From contig NZ_CP059185.1 in NCBI RefSeq assembly GCF_014251315.1, positions 81,017 to 145,016 on the forward strand: a DNA stretch of 64,000 bases, given 5' to 3'. Source of the DNA: Blattabacterium cuenoti. GTDB taxonomy: Bacteria; Bacteroidota; Bacteroidia; Flavobacteriales; Blattabacteriaceae. Within the stretch, counting starts at the first letter, position 1; the number at the start of each line of letters is the position of its first letter. Positions 1-9,296 of the stretch are shown here, one piece after another. Under the pieces are notes generated by a model that did not search any database, was not told the DNA's origin, and was given only the letters and a program-made list of their open reading frames with translations. The position numbers and the translations under genes were made by a program.

Positions 1-5
1 AATTG

Positions 6-695
6 TTATTTTTTATCTTTTACAAAATTCATGATAGATCTGTTAGAACCAAAAAGAGTTAATATATCTCCTTTTTGTAAAACAGTGTTTCCTGTAACTA
101 ATCCTATAACTTTTCTTGTAGGAGTCCCTTTAGAAGACATTGGATTATTTATATCTCGGATTACAGTAATTAAAGAAACGGAATATTTTTGTGTCAATTT
201 CAAACTTTTTACAGATTTCCCACTAAAAGAATATGGAGAAAAAACTTCTGCTATAGAATGCTTATTATCTACTCTAAAATAATCTAAAGCATAATTAAAA
301 GATATTTGTTTAGTTAATCGAAATGCGGCATCTTGTTCTGGATGTATAACATCATTAATTCCCATAGCTTCTAATATTGTATCATGTATTTTTGATAAAG
401 ATCTACTCACGATTCTTAAATTCTTATACTTTTTTTTAAGGATAGCTGTCGTTACTATTGAGGACCCCTCGTTTTCTCCAATAGCTACAATACCTAAATC
501 TGCTTGTTTAATAGGCAATACTTTATAAGCCGCTTCATTATTTGCATCCATACATACTACGTTTGCTATATGATCTTTCAATAAATCTACTTTTTCCATT
601 TTATGATCTATCCCAAATACTTCATGTCCATTATCTGTTAAATTAAGAGCTAAAGATCTTCCAAAATTTCCTAACCCTATAATTATAATTTTCAT
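6..695 (-). CDS. trkA: Potassium uptake regulatory subunit, KtrA/TrkA type
   Basis: Cytoplasmic regulatory (gating) subunit of a Trk/Ktr potassium channel. The 229-residue protein has a single RCK_N Rossmann domain with the nucleotide-binding motif GLGNFG at residues 7-12 and an acidic residue (D30) at the end of beta-2, followed by an RCK_C domain from about residue 140. One RCK unit is the KtrA arrangement; E. coli TrkA has two. The gene lies 18 bases behind the membrane subunit gene on the same strand, so the two are probably co-transcribed. The ATG start precedes the Rossmann strand directly, as expected. Family is certain; Ktr versus Trk naming is not. Confidence 0.93.
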   Translation of the reverse strand: MKIIIIGLGNFGRSLALNLTDNGHEVFGIDHKMEKVDLLKDHIANVVCMDANNEAAYKVLPIKQADLGIVAIGENEGSSIVTTAILKKKYKNLRIVSRSLSKIHDTILEAMGINDVIHPEQDAAFRLTKQISFNYALDYFRVDNKHSIAEVFSPYSFSGKSVKSLKLTQKYSVSLITVIRDINNPMSSKGTPTRKVIGLVTGNTVLQKGDILTLFGSNRSIMNFVKDKK

Positions 696-713
696 ATTCT
701 TCTTTATCTTAAT

Positions 714-2459
714 TTAATTAATAAGAATATTCCCTCTAGGATACCTATAATAATGATGGGAACCTATTTTATTTTTTCTTAAAAAACCAATCATGACATT
801 AAAAACTCCTATTCTTCCTAATAACATTAAAAATATTAAAACTAATTTACTTCCGTTTGATAAATTAGAAGTAATACCTAAAGATAATCCTGTTGTGGAA
901 AAAGCAGAAAAGACTTCAAAAGAAACAGATAGAATATCTTCTTTTGGATCTAAAAGAATTATGATTAATATACTTATGTATATTACCATTAGAGATAGCA
1001 TAATAATTGAAAAAGATAATCGAATAGATTCCGAAGATATTTCTTTTCTTTGTATTTCTAATCTATTTTTTCCTCTAGACAAAGAAATAATATTCATTAA
1101 TGCTAATGCAAAAGTACTCGTCTTTATCCCTCCACCAGTAGAAGCTGGAGAAGCTCCTATCCACATTAAAAAAATAGTAAAAAAAATAGTAACTGGTGTT
1201 AGAGTACTCATATTTAATACATGAAATCCTGCAGTTCTAGATGTAGCTGAAGAAAAAAACGAAGCGATCCATTTACCATGAAAAGAATGATGTTCTGAAA
1301 GAGAAAAATGATACTCACTTATATAATAAAAAAGAGTTCCAAAAAAAAGCAAAAAAAAAGTAGTCAATATCACAATTTTTGTATTTAAAGTTACTACATG
1401 TGCAGGACGTCTAAAATCTTCATCTTTAAAAATTTTTAAAAAATATTTTTTTACAGTTAGCCATATATATGTAAAAAAATTGAACAAAATATTAAAACCT
1501 ATCCCACCCAATATTAATAAAAAAGCAATAATTATCTGCAATAAATAATTAAATCTAACAGATTCTGAATATAATCCTTGACTTAAAGTAGAAAATCCAC
1601 TATTGCAAAAAGCGGATATAGAATGAAAAATAGAAAAAAACAAAATACTATCAGATTCTATTATCTGTTTATTTTTAATAGAAAAATAAATTAATAAAGT
1701 TCCTATAAATTCTACTGTTAAAGTAAACATGACTACTTTTACAGCTAAACTAAGAACGTTACTTGTTGTTTTTGTGTTTAGAAAATTACTAACAAAAATA
1801 GCTTCCTTAAAAGAAAATCCATCTCTGAAAAAATAACTAAAAAAAGAAGTTATAGTTAAAATACCTAGTCCTCCTAATTCTATTAATATAAGTATAAAAA
1901 TTTTTCCTAAATATGTAAAATCCTTAGCTGTATCTAATACGCCTAATCCCGTTACACACACAGCACTAGTAGAAGTAAATAAAGCATCTATAAATGATAT
2001 TTTATTGACTGTAGATGCAGGAAGCATTAATAAAGCGGATCCCAAAAAGGATAAAAGAACAAAACTTGTAATAAATATGAAAGCAGGACTATGAATTTTT
2101 ACGTATACTATTCGCATAAAATAAGTGATACGAATTAACACATATAGAATCAAACTAATAAGTGTTGATATTTTTATATCTTCAGTTATTCTTATGTTAT
2201 GGAATAAAATTTTTACAAAAGAAAAAATAAGAGAAAGTCCTAATATGAAAAAGGATAAAAAAATCATGGATCTATAACCTTTTTCAAGGTTTTTATCAAA
2301 AAGAATAAAAAAGTGCAAAATACTCATCATTAATACAATTCCTAAAAGAATTTCTACATTAAAAAGTCTAAAAGTTTTCCATCCTAAAGAGATAATTATA
2401 TAAATAAATATAATTGGAGTAGACATATCCAAAAAATTTCGTAATCTAATTTGGATCAT
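714..2459 (-). CDS. trkH: Potassium transporter membrane subunit, TrkH/KtrB family
   Basis: Membrane pore subunit of the potassium uptake system whose regulator follows directly. The 581-residue protein is largely hydrophobic. Four selectivity-filter-like loops are recognisable: SAVCVTGLG, AFCNSGFS, SRTAGFHV and AFSTTGLS, the usual fourfold M1-P-M2 arrangement of TrkH/KtrB. About 120 N-terminal residues form extra membrane segments before the pore core, which is common in Bacteroidota homologues. The ATG start overlaps by four bases (ATGA) the stop of a short remnant reading frame upstream, suggesting the gene was once translationally coupled to a gene now lost. Confidence 0.93.
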   Translation of the reverse strand: MIQIRLRNFLDMSTPIIFIYIIISLGWKTFRLFNVEILLGIVLMMSILHFFILFDKNLEKGYRSMIFLSFFILGLSLIFSFVKILFHNIRITEDIKISTLISLILYVLIRITYFMRIVYVKIHSPAFIFITSFVLLSFLGSALLMLPASTVNKISFIDALFTSTSAVCVTGLGVLDTAKDFTYLGKIFILILIELGGLGILTITSFFSYFFRDGFSFKEAIFVSNFLNTKTTSNVLSLAVKVVMFTLTVEFIGTLLIYFSIKNKQIIESDSILFFSIFHSISAFCNSGFSTLSQGLYSESVRFNYLLQIIIAFLLILGGIGFNILFNFFTYIWLTVKKYFLKIFKDEDFRRPAHVVTLNTKIVILTTFFLLFFGTLFYYISEYHFSLSEHHSFHGKWIASFFSSATSRTAGFHVLNMSTLTPVTIFFTIFLMWIGASPASTGGGIKTSTFALALMNIISLSRGKNRLEIQRKEISSESIRLSFSIIMLSLMVIYISILIIILLDPKEDILSVSFEVFSAFSTTGLSLGITSNLSNGSKLVLIFLMLLGRIGVFNVMIGFLRKNKIGSHHYYRYPRGNILIN

Positions 2460-2663
2460 AATTTTTTTATGAAATCCCTTTTTATTTTTTCTAATATTTT
2501 TATTTCTATTTCTTTTAAAATATTTTCAATACAAATACATTGAAAGCCAATTGTATCATAATTAGATCCTATTTTTTTGTGCATTTCATCTAATCTCAGT
2601 TTAGATTATGGCAAAATAATCAATTTTATTTTTAATCTCAGCATGATCTCCTATAGGATTCAT
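2456..2663 (-). pseudogene. Remnant of an unidentified gene upstream of trkH
   Basis: Two short open stretches in different frames read as one continuous coding-like sequence. The first begins at an ATG at 2663 (MNPIGDHAEIKNKIDYFAII, stop at 2601-2603). The second runs on in another frame (KLRLDEMHKKIGSNYDTIGF and about 25 further residues) to a TGA at 2456-2458. A one-base shift near 2603 joins them into about 70 codons. The final stop overlaps the trkH ATG as ATGA, the classic operon junction, which supports a real former gene. I cannot identify the family. It may be the C-terminal tail of a degraded gene. Confidence 0.35.
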
Positions 2664-2951
2664 GCATCCATTTTATAAAACTTAAAAAAAATTGACATTA
2701 CATATATATGCAGATTATATAATTTAATGAATTTAAAAATAAATAATATTAATTATTTTGAATAATAATACATGATTTTTTTTATATTCTAAACGTTTTA
2801 ATCCTACTCAGACAGCCTATTTATTTTTATTACTTAACTCAAGTAGAAAATCATTTGTATGTTATGTATTATTTGTTTGAAAAATATTTGATTTAAGAAA
2901 ACGTTGAATTTTTTTTCCATAAAAATGGAGATATGTATTTTTCATTATTAT
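2664..2951. other. Gene-free stretch between tsaB and the trkH relic
   Basis: No gene is visible in these 288 bases. The stretch is very A+T-rich and full of stops in all frames. The longest open stretch starting at ATG is about 28 codons on the minus strand (from about 2920) and has no recognisable similarity. On the plus strand there is a promoter-like TTGACA at 2692-2697 and TATAAT at 2718-2723, but the 20-base spacer is long and no plus-strand gene follows. This is probably decayed coding DNA. Confidence 0.5.
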
Positions 2952-3587
2952 TTATAAATAAAAAGGAATAAATTTTTCAATGTTATTAAACTCTTTTTTA
3001 CAAAATTTTTTGTAGGAAACTAAAGCCATATCCATTGCAGATGGTATTTTTTTATATAAAAATCCATTTTTTACTAATTTAGTATCTATAATAGGAATAT
3101 TTCCTATGAAATATATTTTTTTATATTTTGATAATAAAGATTTTAAAAAATCGTTATCAAATTTTTTTATCTGAATAGGTTTCAATCTTTTTTTTGATTC
3201 ATTAAATAATGAAGTATAGAAAAAATCAGATTTAGCATGTATCATAGGAATCAAAAATCCTTTTTTTATATCTATTTTATAACTCATTATAGTTAATGTA
3301 TCTATAGATAACAAAGGAATATCTAAAGCAAAACATAATCCTCTAGCAGTAGATGCTCCTATTCTTAAAGAAGTGTAGGATCCCGGTCCTTTGCTTACAC
3401 AAATAGATTTTAAATCCTTAATATGAATTCCGGAAATTTTTATAGCATATTCTATAAATGTATGTAATTTTTCTGAATGAAAATATTCTTTATAACATTC
3501 TTCTACAGAAGTTAAACATATTCCATTTTTAGCAATACTGACTGAACTATTTTTGGTAGAAGTTTCTAAATTTAGAATTAAAGACAT
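2952..3587 (-). CDS. tsaB: tRNA threonylcarbamoyladenosine biosynthesis protein TsaB
   Basis: Non-catalytic partner of TsaD in the universal t6A37 modification of ANN-decoding tRNAs. The protein has the ASKHA fold signature at its N-terminus (MSLILNLETSTKNSSVSI) and the conserved SICVSKGPGSYTSLRIG segment at about residues 68-86. The open frame extends upstream to 3731, but those 48 residues are hydrophobic, unlike the family, and cover the start of the divergent nadE. The ATG at 3585-3587 gives 211 residues, close to the usual length. It is transcribed divergently from nadE with only about 40 bases between the starts. Confidence 0.9.
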   Translation of the reverse strand: MSLILNLETSTKNSSVSIAKNGICLTSVEECYKEYFHSEKLHTFIEYAIKISGIHIKDLKSICVSKGPGSYTSLRIGASTARGLCFALDIPLLSIDTLTIMSYKIDIKKGFLIPMIHAKSDFFYTSLFNESKKRLKPIQIKKFDNDFLKSLLSKYKKIYFIGNIPIIDTKLVKNGFLYKKIPSAMDMALVSYKKFCKKEFNNIEKFIPFYL

Positions 3588-3627
3588 ATATAAAATTTTT
3601 TTAAAATTAATGTATTCAAAAAATAAA

Positions 3628-4416
3628 ATGATAAAAACAGAAAAAGTAATTAAATATATTGTTTCCTGGTTAAAAGAATATATTAAAAAATCTAAATCTA
3701 ATGGTTTTATTATTGGTATATCTGGAGGCATTGATTCTTCAGTAACATCTTTTTTAGTAGCTATGACAAAATTTCCTACTATCGTATTAGAAATGCCTAT
3801 TATGGAAAATAAAAAAAATTTTTTGTCTATGAAACATGCAAAATTTTTAAAGAAAAAATTTTCAAACGTTCATTATCTAGAAAAAGATTTATCTTCTTTA
3901 TTTACGGTTTTTTGTCATATCATAAATAAAAATAATGTTGAAGATTCAAAATTATCTTTAGCATTAGCTAACGTAAAATCTCGTATTCGAATGATAACTT
4001 TATACTATTATGCTAATGTAAAAGATTATCTTGTTGTTGGAACTGGAAATAAAGTGGAAGATTTTGGGGTAGGTTTTTTTACGAAATATGGAGATGGAGG
4101 TGTGGATTTACATCCTATAGCTGATCTAACTAAAAGTGAAGTACGTTTTTTGGCTAAAAAATTAAATATTCTTGATGAAATCCAAAAAGCAAAGCCTACG
4201 GATGGACTTTGGGAAGATAATCGATCAGATGAAGATCAATTAGGAGCTACTTATGAGGAATTAGAATGGGCTATGAAGGTTATGAAAAAAAAAGACTATC
4301 CGTTTTCCGAAATAGAATATAAAATTCTAAAAAAATATCAAATTTTACATCAGAAAAATAGACATAAAATGATTCCTATTCCTGTATGTAAAATTCCTTA
4401 TAATATAAAAAAATAA
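3628..4416 (+). CDS. nadE: NH3-dependent NAD synthetase
   Basis: Converts nicotinic acid adenine dinucleotide to NAD with ATP and ammonia. The PP-loop motif SGGIDSS lies near residues 32-38, and the substrate-binding stretches GTGNKVEDFGVGFFTKYGDG and LHPIADLTKSEVR follow. There is no N-terminal glutaminase domain, so free ammonia is the likely nitrogen donor. The open frame begins at 3553, but the ATG at 3628 (MIKTEKVIKYIVSWLK) matches the expected start and gives 262 residues; an ATG at 3610 is possible. It begins just outside the divergent tsaB and is followed by folE after 75 bases. Confidence 0.92.
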   Translation: MIKTEKVIKYIVSWLKEYIKKSKSNGFIIGISGGIDSSVTSFLVAMTKFPTIVLEMPIMENKKNFLSMKHAKFLKKKFSNVHYLEKDLSSLFTVFCHIINKNNVEDSKLSLALANVKSRIRMITLYYYANVKDYLVVGTGNKVEDFGVGFFTKYGDGGVDLHPIADLTKSEVRFLAKKLNILDEIQKAKPTDGLWEDNRSDEDQLGATYEELEWAMKVMKKKDYPFSEIEYKILKKYQILHQKNRHKMIPIPVCKIPYNIKK

Positions 4417-4491
4417 TAATGAAACTTCGAGTAAATATTACAACAGAATCGTTTTCGTAACTTTGTTTTTCATGGATCAATATATGTATGT

Positions 4492-5187
4492 ATGATGGAA
4501 GAAAAATATAAAAAAATTTTAAAAAAAGAAAAATTGACTCAAAAATCTAATTCGATTTTAAATCGATCAGTTGATACAGATCCTGTTTTTCAGCATAAGG
4601 ATGTTTGCTTTATGACTGATGAAGAGAAGATTGAAAAAATTAAAAAACATTTTTTTCAGATTATGAAGATTTTAGGTTTAGATATGAACGATGATAGTTT
4701 ACGTAAAACACCTAAACGAGTAGCAAAAATGTTTATACAAGAAATATTCAGTGGTCTGAATTCTAAAAATTCGCCTAACCTTTCCATTTTCGAAAATAAA
4801 TATAAATATAAACAAATGTTAATAGAAAAAAATATAACAGTTTATTCCACTTGTGAACATCATTTTCTTCCTATTGTAGGTAAAGCTCATGTGGGTTATA
4901 TTTCTAATGGAAAAGTAGTAGGTCTTTCTAAAATTAATAGAATTGTAAATTTTTATGCAAAAAGACCACAAGTTCAAGAACGTTTAACTATACAAATTGT
5001 TCAATATTTACAAAAAATGTTAGATACACAAGATGTAGCTTGTGTAATAGAAGCAAAACATTTATGCGTAAATTCTCGTGGAATTAGGGATATAGATAGT
5101 AGTACTATTACTACTGAGCTAATAGGTTCTTTTAAAAAAAATTCAGAAATTCGAGAAGAATTTTTGCATCATATTGGAATTTCTTAA
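4492..5187 (+). CDS. folE: GTP cyclohydrolase I
   Basis: First enzyme of tetrahydrofolate synthesis, converting GTP to 7,8-dihydroneopterin triphosphate. The zinc ligands are visible: C121 and H124 in STCEHHFLP, and C192 in KHLCVNSRG. The length of 231 residues includes about 35 poorly conserved N-terminal residues. Two tandem ATG codons start the frame. The TAA stop is followed immediately by the ATG of cysS with no spacer, so the two are probably translated from one message. Confidence 0.95.
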   Translation: MMEEKYKKILKKEKLTQKSNSILNRSVDTDPVFQHKDVCFMTDEEKIEKIKKHFFQIMKILGLDMNDDSLRKTPKRVAKMFIQEIFSGLNSKNSPNLSIFENKYKYKQMLIEKNITVYSTCEHHFLPIVGKAHVGYISNGKVVGLSKINRIVNFYAKRPQVQERLTIQIVQYLQKMLDTQDVACVIEAKHLCVNSRGIRDIDSSTITTELIGSFKKNSEIREEFLHHIGIS

Positions 5188-6687
5188 ATGATAAAAATGG
5201 AGGATAAAAATTTTCAAAAAGAAAATCGAAGTCACATAAAAATATATAATTCTTTAACAGGAAAAAAAGAATTGTTTCATCCGATTCATAAAGAGCATGT
5301 TGGTATTTATGTATGTGGTCCTACGGTTTATAATCACTTACATTTAGGTAATTGTAGAACTTTTATATCATTTGATATTGTTTTTCGTTATTTAAAACAT
5401 TTGGGATATAAAGTTCGTTATGTAAGAAATATTACTGATGTTGGACATATAGAAAATGAGGTTTCTGATACAGAAGATCAAATTTCTAAAAAATCTCGTA
5501 TAGAAGGACTTGAACCTATGGAAATTGTTCAAAAATACACTCTTTCTTTTCACAATTTATTAAATATTTTAAATGTATTACCTCCAAGTATAGAACCTAC
5601 AGCGACAGGACATATTATAGAACAAATAGATATGATTCAAGAGTTAATTAAAAAAAAACTGGCATACGAAATAAATGGATCTGTCTATTTTGATTTGAAA
5701 GAATATAAAAAATCATATCCTTATGGTATTATTAGCAGAAATAAAATTGATCAACTTTTTCATAAAAAATTAAAATTTTTAGAGGAAAAACGTGGATTTC
5801 AGGATTTTTCTCTTTGGAAAAGAGCTCATTCTAGTCATATTATGAATTGGAATTCTCCATGGGGAAAAGGATTTCCTGGTTGGCATATAGAATGCACTGC
5901 TATGAGCACAAAATATTTAGGAGAAACTTTTGATATTCATGGTGGAGGAATAGATCTTAAATTTCCTCATCATGAATGCGAATTAGCTCAAGCTATAGGT
6001 CTTTATAATAATAAAAATTCTTTTGCACATTACTGGATGCATACTAATATGCTGACTTTAAATGGAAAGAAAATGAGTAAATCTACAGGTAATTTTTTGG
6101 AATTAAAAGACATCATTCACAATAGTGAAATTTGTGAAAAAACTTTTTTTCCTAATATTTTTAGATTTTACATTTTACAATCCCATTATAGAAATGTTAT
6201 GGATTTTTCCAATAAAGGAATTACAGATGCTGAGAAGGGATATCATCGCATAATGAGAGCTATAGAAATATTAAAAAATTTTGAACAACCTAAAATATCT
6301 GAAAATAGATTAATAAAAAATAGTTTTGATATATATCATTGGATAAATATTTGCTATCAAGCTATTAACGATGATTTTAATATTCCTTTATTAATTACTT
6401 ACTTATTTGAAGCTGTCCGTATTATTAATACTTCCCTTCATAGTATGGACATATATCATGTTAATTTATTAAAAAAGTATATGATTTATTTTGTTTTTGA
6501 TGTTTTAGGGATTCAAAAAATAAATCATCACGAAGAAAACTCTAAAAAATTAAAGATACTCACTGAAAGATTAATCAAATTTCGTGCAGAGGAAAGAAAA
6601 CAAAAAAATTGGATTATTTCAGATCAAATTCGTAAAGAATTGTCTTACATAGGAGTTTCATTACATGATGAAAAATTTTTACAATGA
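5188..6687 (+). CDS. cysS: Cysteinyl-tRNA synthetase
   Basis: Class I aminoacyl-tRNA synthetase charging tRNA-Cys. The zinc-binding cysteine C43 starts CGPTVYNHLHLGN, which contains the HIGH-type motif. GWHIECTAMS and HGGGIDLKFPHHECE carry the other zinc ligands, and KMSKS lies at about residue 295. The 499 residues match full-length CysS. Either the ATG at 5188, abutting folE, or the ATG at 5197 could be used. The last nine bases overlap the end of the convergent cystathionine enzyme gene. Confidence 0.96.
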   Translation: MIKMEDKNFQKENRSHIKIYNSLTGKKELFHPIHKEHVGIYVCGPTVYNHLHLGNCRTFISFDIVFRYLKHLGYKVRYVRNITDVGHIENEVSDTEDQISKKSRIEGLEPMEIVQKYTLSFHNLLNILNVLPPSIEPTATGHIIEQIDMIQELIKKKLAYEINGSVYFDLKEYKKSYPYGIISRNKIDQLFHKKLKFLEEKRGFQDFSLWKRAHSSHIMNWNSPWGKGFPGWHIECTAMSTKYLGETFDIHGGGIDLKFPHHECELAQAIGLYNNKNSFAHYWMHTNMLTLNGKKMSKSTGNFLELKDIIHNSEICEKTFFPNIFRFYILQSHYRNVMDFSNKGITDAEKGYHRIMRAIEILKNFEQPKISENRLIKNSFDIYHWINICYQAINDDFNIPLLITYLFEAVRIINTSLHSMDIYHVNLLKKYMIYFVFDVLGIQKINHHEENSKKLKILTERLIKFRAEERKQKNWIISDQIRKELSYIGVSLHDEKFLQ

Positions 6688-7830
6688 TTTTAAAGCCTGA
6701 TCAAGATCTTCTATAAGATCTTCTACGTTTTCTATTCCAAGAGATAAACGAATAAGAGAATCTTGGATTCCTGCATTGATTCTGACTTCTGACGGGGTAG
6801 ATTTGTGAGTCATAGTTGCTGGATGACAAATTAAACTTTTTGTCCCTCCCAAACTTTCTGCTAACTTAAATATCTTTGTTGAAGTTACAATTTTTTTTGC
6901 TGATTCTATTGTATTTTTTTTAAGACTAAAAGAAACAACTCCTCCAAAATACCGTTGTTGTTTTACTGCAATAAAATGATTTTTATGATGAGATAATCCA
7001 GGATAATAAACTTTATCTATTTTAGAATTTTTTTTATCTCTTAAAAAAGAAGCGATTTGAAACGCATTTTGAGATTGTTTTTTGATACGTAAATATAACG
7101 TTTGGCTTCCTCTTATAGTTAACCAACAATCAATAGGAGATAAAACCCCACCCGTTGCATTTTGAATATACTTTAATTTTTCATATAAATCTGTACTCTT
7201 TACAGTAATTAAACCTGCTAATACATCTGAATGTCCTGCTAAATATTTTGTAGCACTATGAACCACTATGTCTGATCCTAGTTTTAAAGGATTTTGAATA
7301 GCAGGAGAAGCAAAAGTATTGTCTACAACAACTAAAATTTTGGGATTTTTTTTCTTAGATTTTTTGCTAATATATTCTATATCAGATATTTTTAAAGTAG
7401 GATTTGTTGGAGATTCTAACCAAACTAATTTCGTTTTATTAGAAATAGCAGAAATAGTTTTTTCTGCATCTGTTGTATCTACAAATTTAGTATTAATACC
7501 TAATTTTTTATACAAATTTAATAAACGAAATGTTCCTCCATAAATATCATCGACAGCTACTATTTCACTTCCACTTTCTAACAATTTTAATATAGCATCT
7601 ACAGATGCTAATCCAGAAGAAAATGCTAAACTAGCATGACCATATTCCAAATGAGTTATTAAATTTTCCAGTATTTTCCTTGTAGGATTATTAGTTCTAG
7701 TATAATCAAATCCTTTGTGAACGCCAGGAGATTCCTGTACGTAAGTTGAAGTTTGATATATTGGAGTAGATATTGCTCCTGTAAGAGGATCAGATAAAAT
7801 GTTTTGAATAAGCCTTGTTTCTTCCTTCAT
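6679..7830 (-). CDS. metB: Cystathionine gamma-synthase/gamma-lyase family PLP enzyme
   Basis: Member of the Cys/Met metabolism PLP-dependent family. The PLP-anchoring lysine is K195 in HSATKYLAGH, and the cofactor-binding stretches AFSSGLASVDA, VDNTFASPAIQNP and SLGGTKSLICHPATMTH are all present. The length of 383 residues is normal. Sequence alone does not separate cystathionine gamma-synthase (toward methionine) from gamma-lyase (toward cysteine), so the symbol is provisional. The 3' end overlaps cysS tail to tail by nine bases. A palindromic site lies just upstream in the region shared with atpB. Confidence 0.85.
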   Translation of the reverse strand: MKEETRLIQNILSDPLTGAISTPIYQTSTYVQESPGVHKGFDYTRTNNPTRKILENLITHLEYGHASLAFSSGLASVDAILKLLESGSEIVAVDDIYGGTFRLLNLYKKLGINTKFVDTTDAEKTISAISNKTKLVWLESPTNPTLKISDIEYISKKSKKKNPKILVVVDNTFASPAIQNPLKLGSDIVVHSATKYLAGHSDVLAGLITVKSTDLYEKLKYIQNATGGVLSPIDCWLTIRGSQTLYLRIKKQSQNAFQIASFLRDKKNSKIDKVYYPGLSHHKNHFIAVKQQRYFGGVVSFSLKKNTIESAKKIVTSTKIFKLAESLGGTKSLICHPATMTHKSTPSEVRINAGIQDSLIRLSLGIENVEDLIEDLDQALKSL

Positions 7831-7850
7831 CGTTATAATTATAAAATTTC

Positions 7851-7877
7851 GTACATACGGATTGTATACAAATGTAC
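7851..7877. promoter_or_regulatory. Nested palindrome between metB and atpB
   Basis: The 145-base region between the divergent metB and atpB genes contains a perfect 10-base palindrome TTGTATACAA (7862-7871). It is flanked by GTACAT (7851-7856) and its complement ATGTAC (7872-7877). The site sits 21-47 bases upstream of the metB ATG, where an operator would act. No regulator is identified. Confidence 0.35.
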
Positions 7878-7975
7878 TAAAAATGAAAATATAATTTTTG
7901 TAAAAAATTTTTTTTATACAAAAACAACATATTTTTTTGAAAAAATATAAATTTGTTTCCTAAATTTTTCTATTT

Positions 7976-9049
7976 TTGAATGACTTCAAAAAAATAATGT
8001 GTTCTTTGTTCTTTTTTTTGTCTTTATTTTTATTTGTAAAATCTGATAATGAAAATCAGAAAATAAAAAATGGAAAAGAAAAAAAAGAGAAGATGGATAT
8101 AGCTAGTACTATTTTTGATCATGTAAATGATTCTCATGAATGGCATGTTGCAGGGACTCATAATCATGGTATTATTTTTTACTTACCAGTTATTTTATGG
8201 AATAATGGATTAGAAATTTTGTCTTCCTACAAATTTTCATGTGGTAATGTAGTAAAAGGAAAATATGGATATTATAAGATGTTTAGAGAAAAAATATATA
8301 AAACCAATTATCTCGGATTATTATATATAGATCCAAAAGGAATTCCAAAAAATGATAAACCTTGGGATTTTTCTATTACGAAAAATGTAGTATCTATTTT
8401 AATGTCTTCTTTTTTATTGTCTTATCTTTTTATACGAATGAAATGTAGTTATCAAAATCATCAAATTAATAAATGGAGTTTAGGAATTTTATTGGAGTTT
8501 ATAATTTTGTTTATAAGAGATGAAATTGCAATTCCTAATATTGGTAAAAAATATAAAACTTTTCTTCCTTTTTTGTTAACATCCTTTTTTTTTATATTAA
8601 TTAATAATTTGATAGGTATGATTCCAGGCTTTCCAAATGTAACAGGTAATATAAATATTACATTAGTATTAGCTGGTATGACATTTATTGTCACCAATAT
8701 AAATGCAAATATGAGTTATTGGAAACATATTTTTTGGATGCCAGGAGTTCCAATGGGAATTAGATTATTATTAGCTCCTATAGAATTTATTGGAATTTTT
8801 ATTCGTCCATTAACTTTATGTATTAGATTATTTGCTAATATTACTGCTGGACACATAATTATTTTAAGCTTCATTTGCCTCATTTTTATTTTTAAAAATT
8901 TTCTCATTGCTGGTTTTTCCATAATTTTTGGTTTTTTTATTTCTTTGTTAGAAATTATGGTTGCATTTTTACAAGCTTTTATATTTACAACTTTATCTGC
9001 TTTACTTATAGGAACATCTGTTAAAAATTATGATAATGAAACGCATTAA
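7976..9049 (+). CDS. atpB: ATP synthase F0 subunit a
   Basis: Membrane stator subunit forming the proton half-channels of F0. The proton-path arginine lies in the segment FIRPLTLCIRLFANITAGH, and the C-terminal helix is typical. As in flavobacteria, an N-terminal signal-like hydrophobic stretch and a roughly 100-residue extracytoplasmic segment, including HEWHVAGTHNHG, precede the core. Two starts are possible: TTG at 7976, which gives a KK-containing n-region before the hydrophobic stretch, or ATG at 7997. I chose the TTG for its better signal-peptide shape. It is the first gene of atpBEFHAG. Confidence 0.93.
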   Translation: MNDFKKIMCSLFFFLSLFLFVKSDNENQKIKNGKEKKEKMDIASTIFDHVNDSHEWHVAGTHNHGIIFYLPVILWNNGLEILSSYKFSCGNVVKGKYGYYKMFREKIYKTNYLGLLYIDPKGIPKNDKPWDFSITKNVVSILMSSFLLSYLFIRMKCSYQNHQINKWSLGILLEFIILFIRDEIAIPNIGKKYKTFLPFLLTSFFFILINNLIGMIPGFPNVTGNINITLVLAGMTFIVTNINANMSYWKHIFWMPGVPMGIRLLLAPIEFIGIFIRPLTLCIRLFANITAGHIIILSFICLIFIFKNFLIAGFSIIFGFFISLLEIMVAFLQAFIFTTLSALLIGTSVKNYDNETH

Positions 9050-9289
<240 letters not shown>

Positions 9290-9296
9290 AATATCA

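Noticed and set aside
2456-2663. Relic as dihydroneopterin aldolase (folB)
   Set aside because: A few short matches (IGS-Y, DTI) looked tempting near folE, but the order of motifs does not fit FolB, so no name was given.
2692-2723. Plus-strand promoter TTGACA/TATAAT before tsaB's tail
   Set aside because: The 20-base spacer is too long for a good sigma-70 promoter and no plus-strand gene or RNA structure follows; such matches are common in A+T-rich DNA.
3588-3731. 48-codon N-terminal extension of tsaB
   Set aside because: It is hydrophobic, unlike the family, and covers the start of divergent nadE. The internal ATG gives the normal TsaB start.
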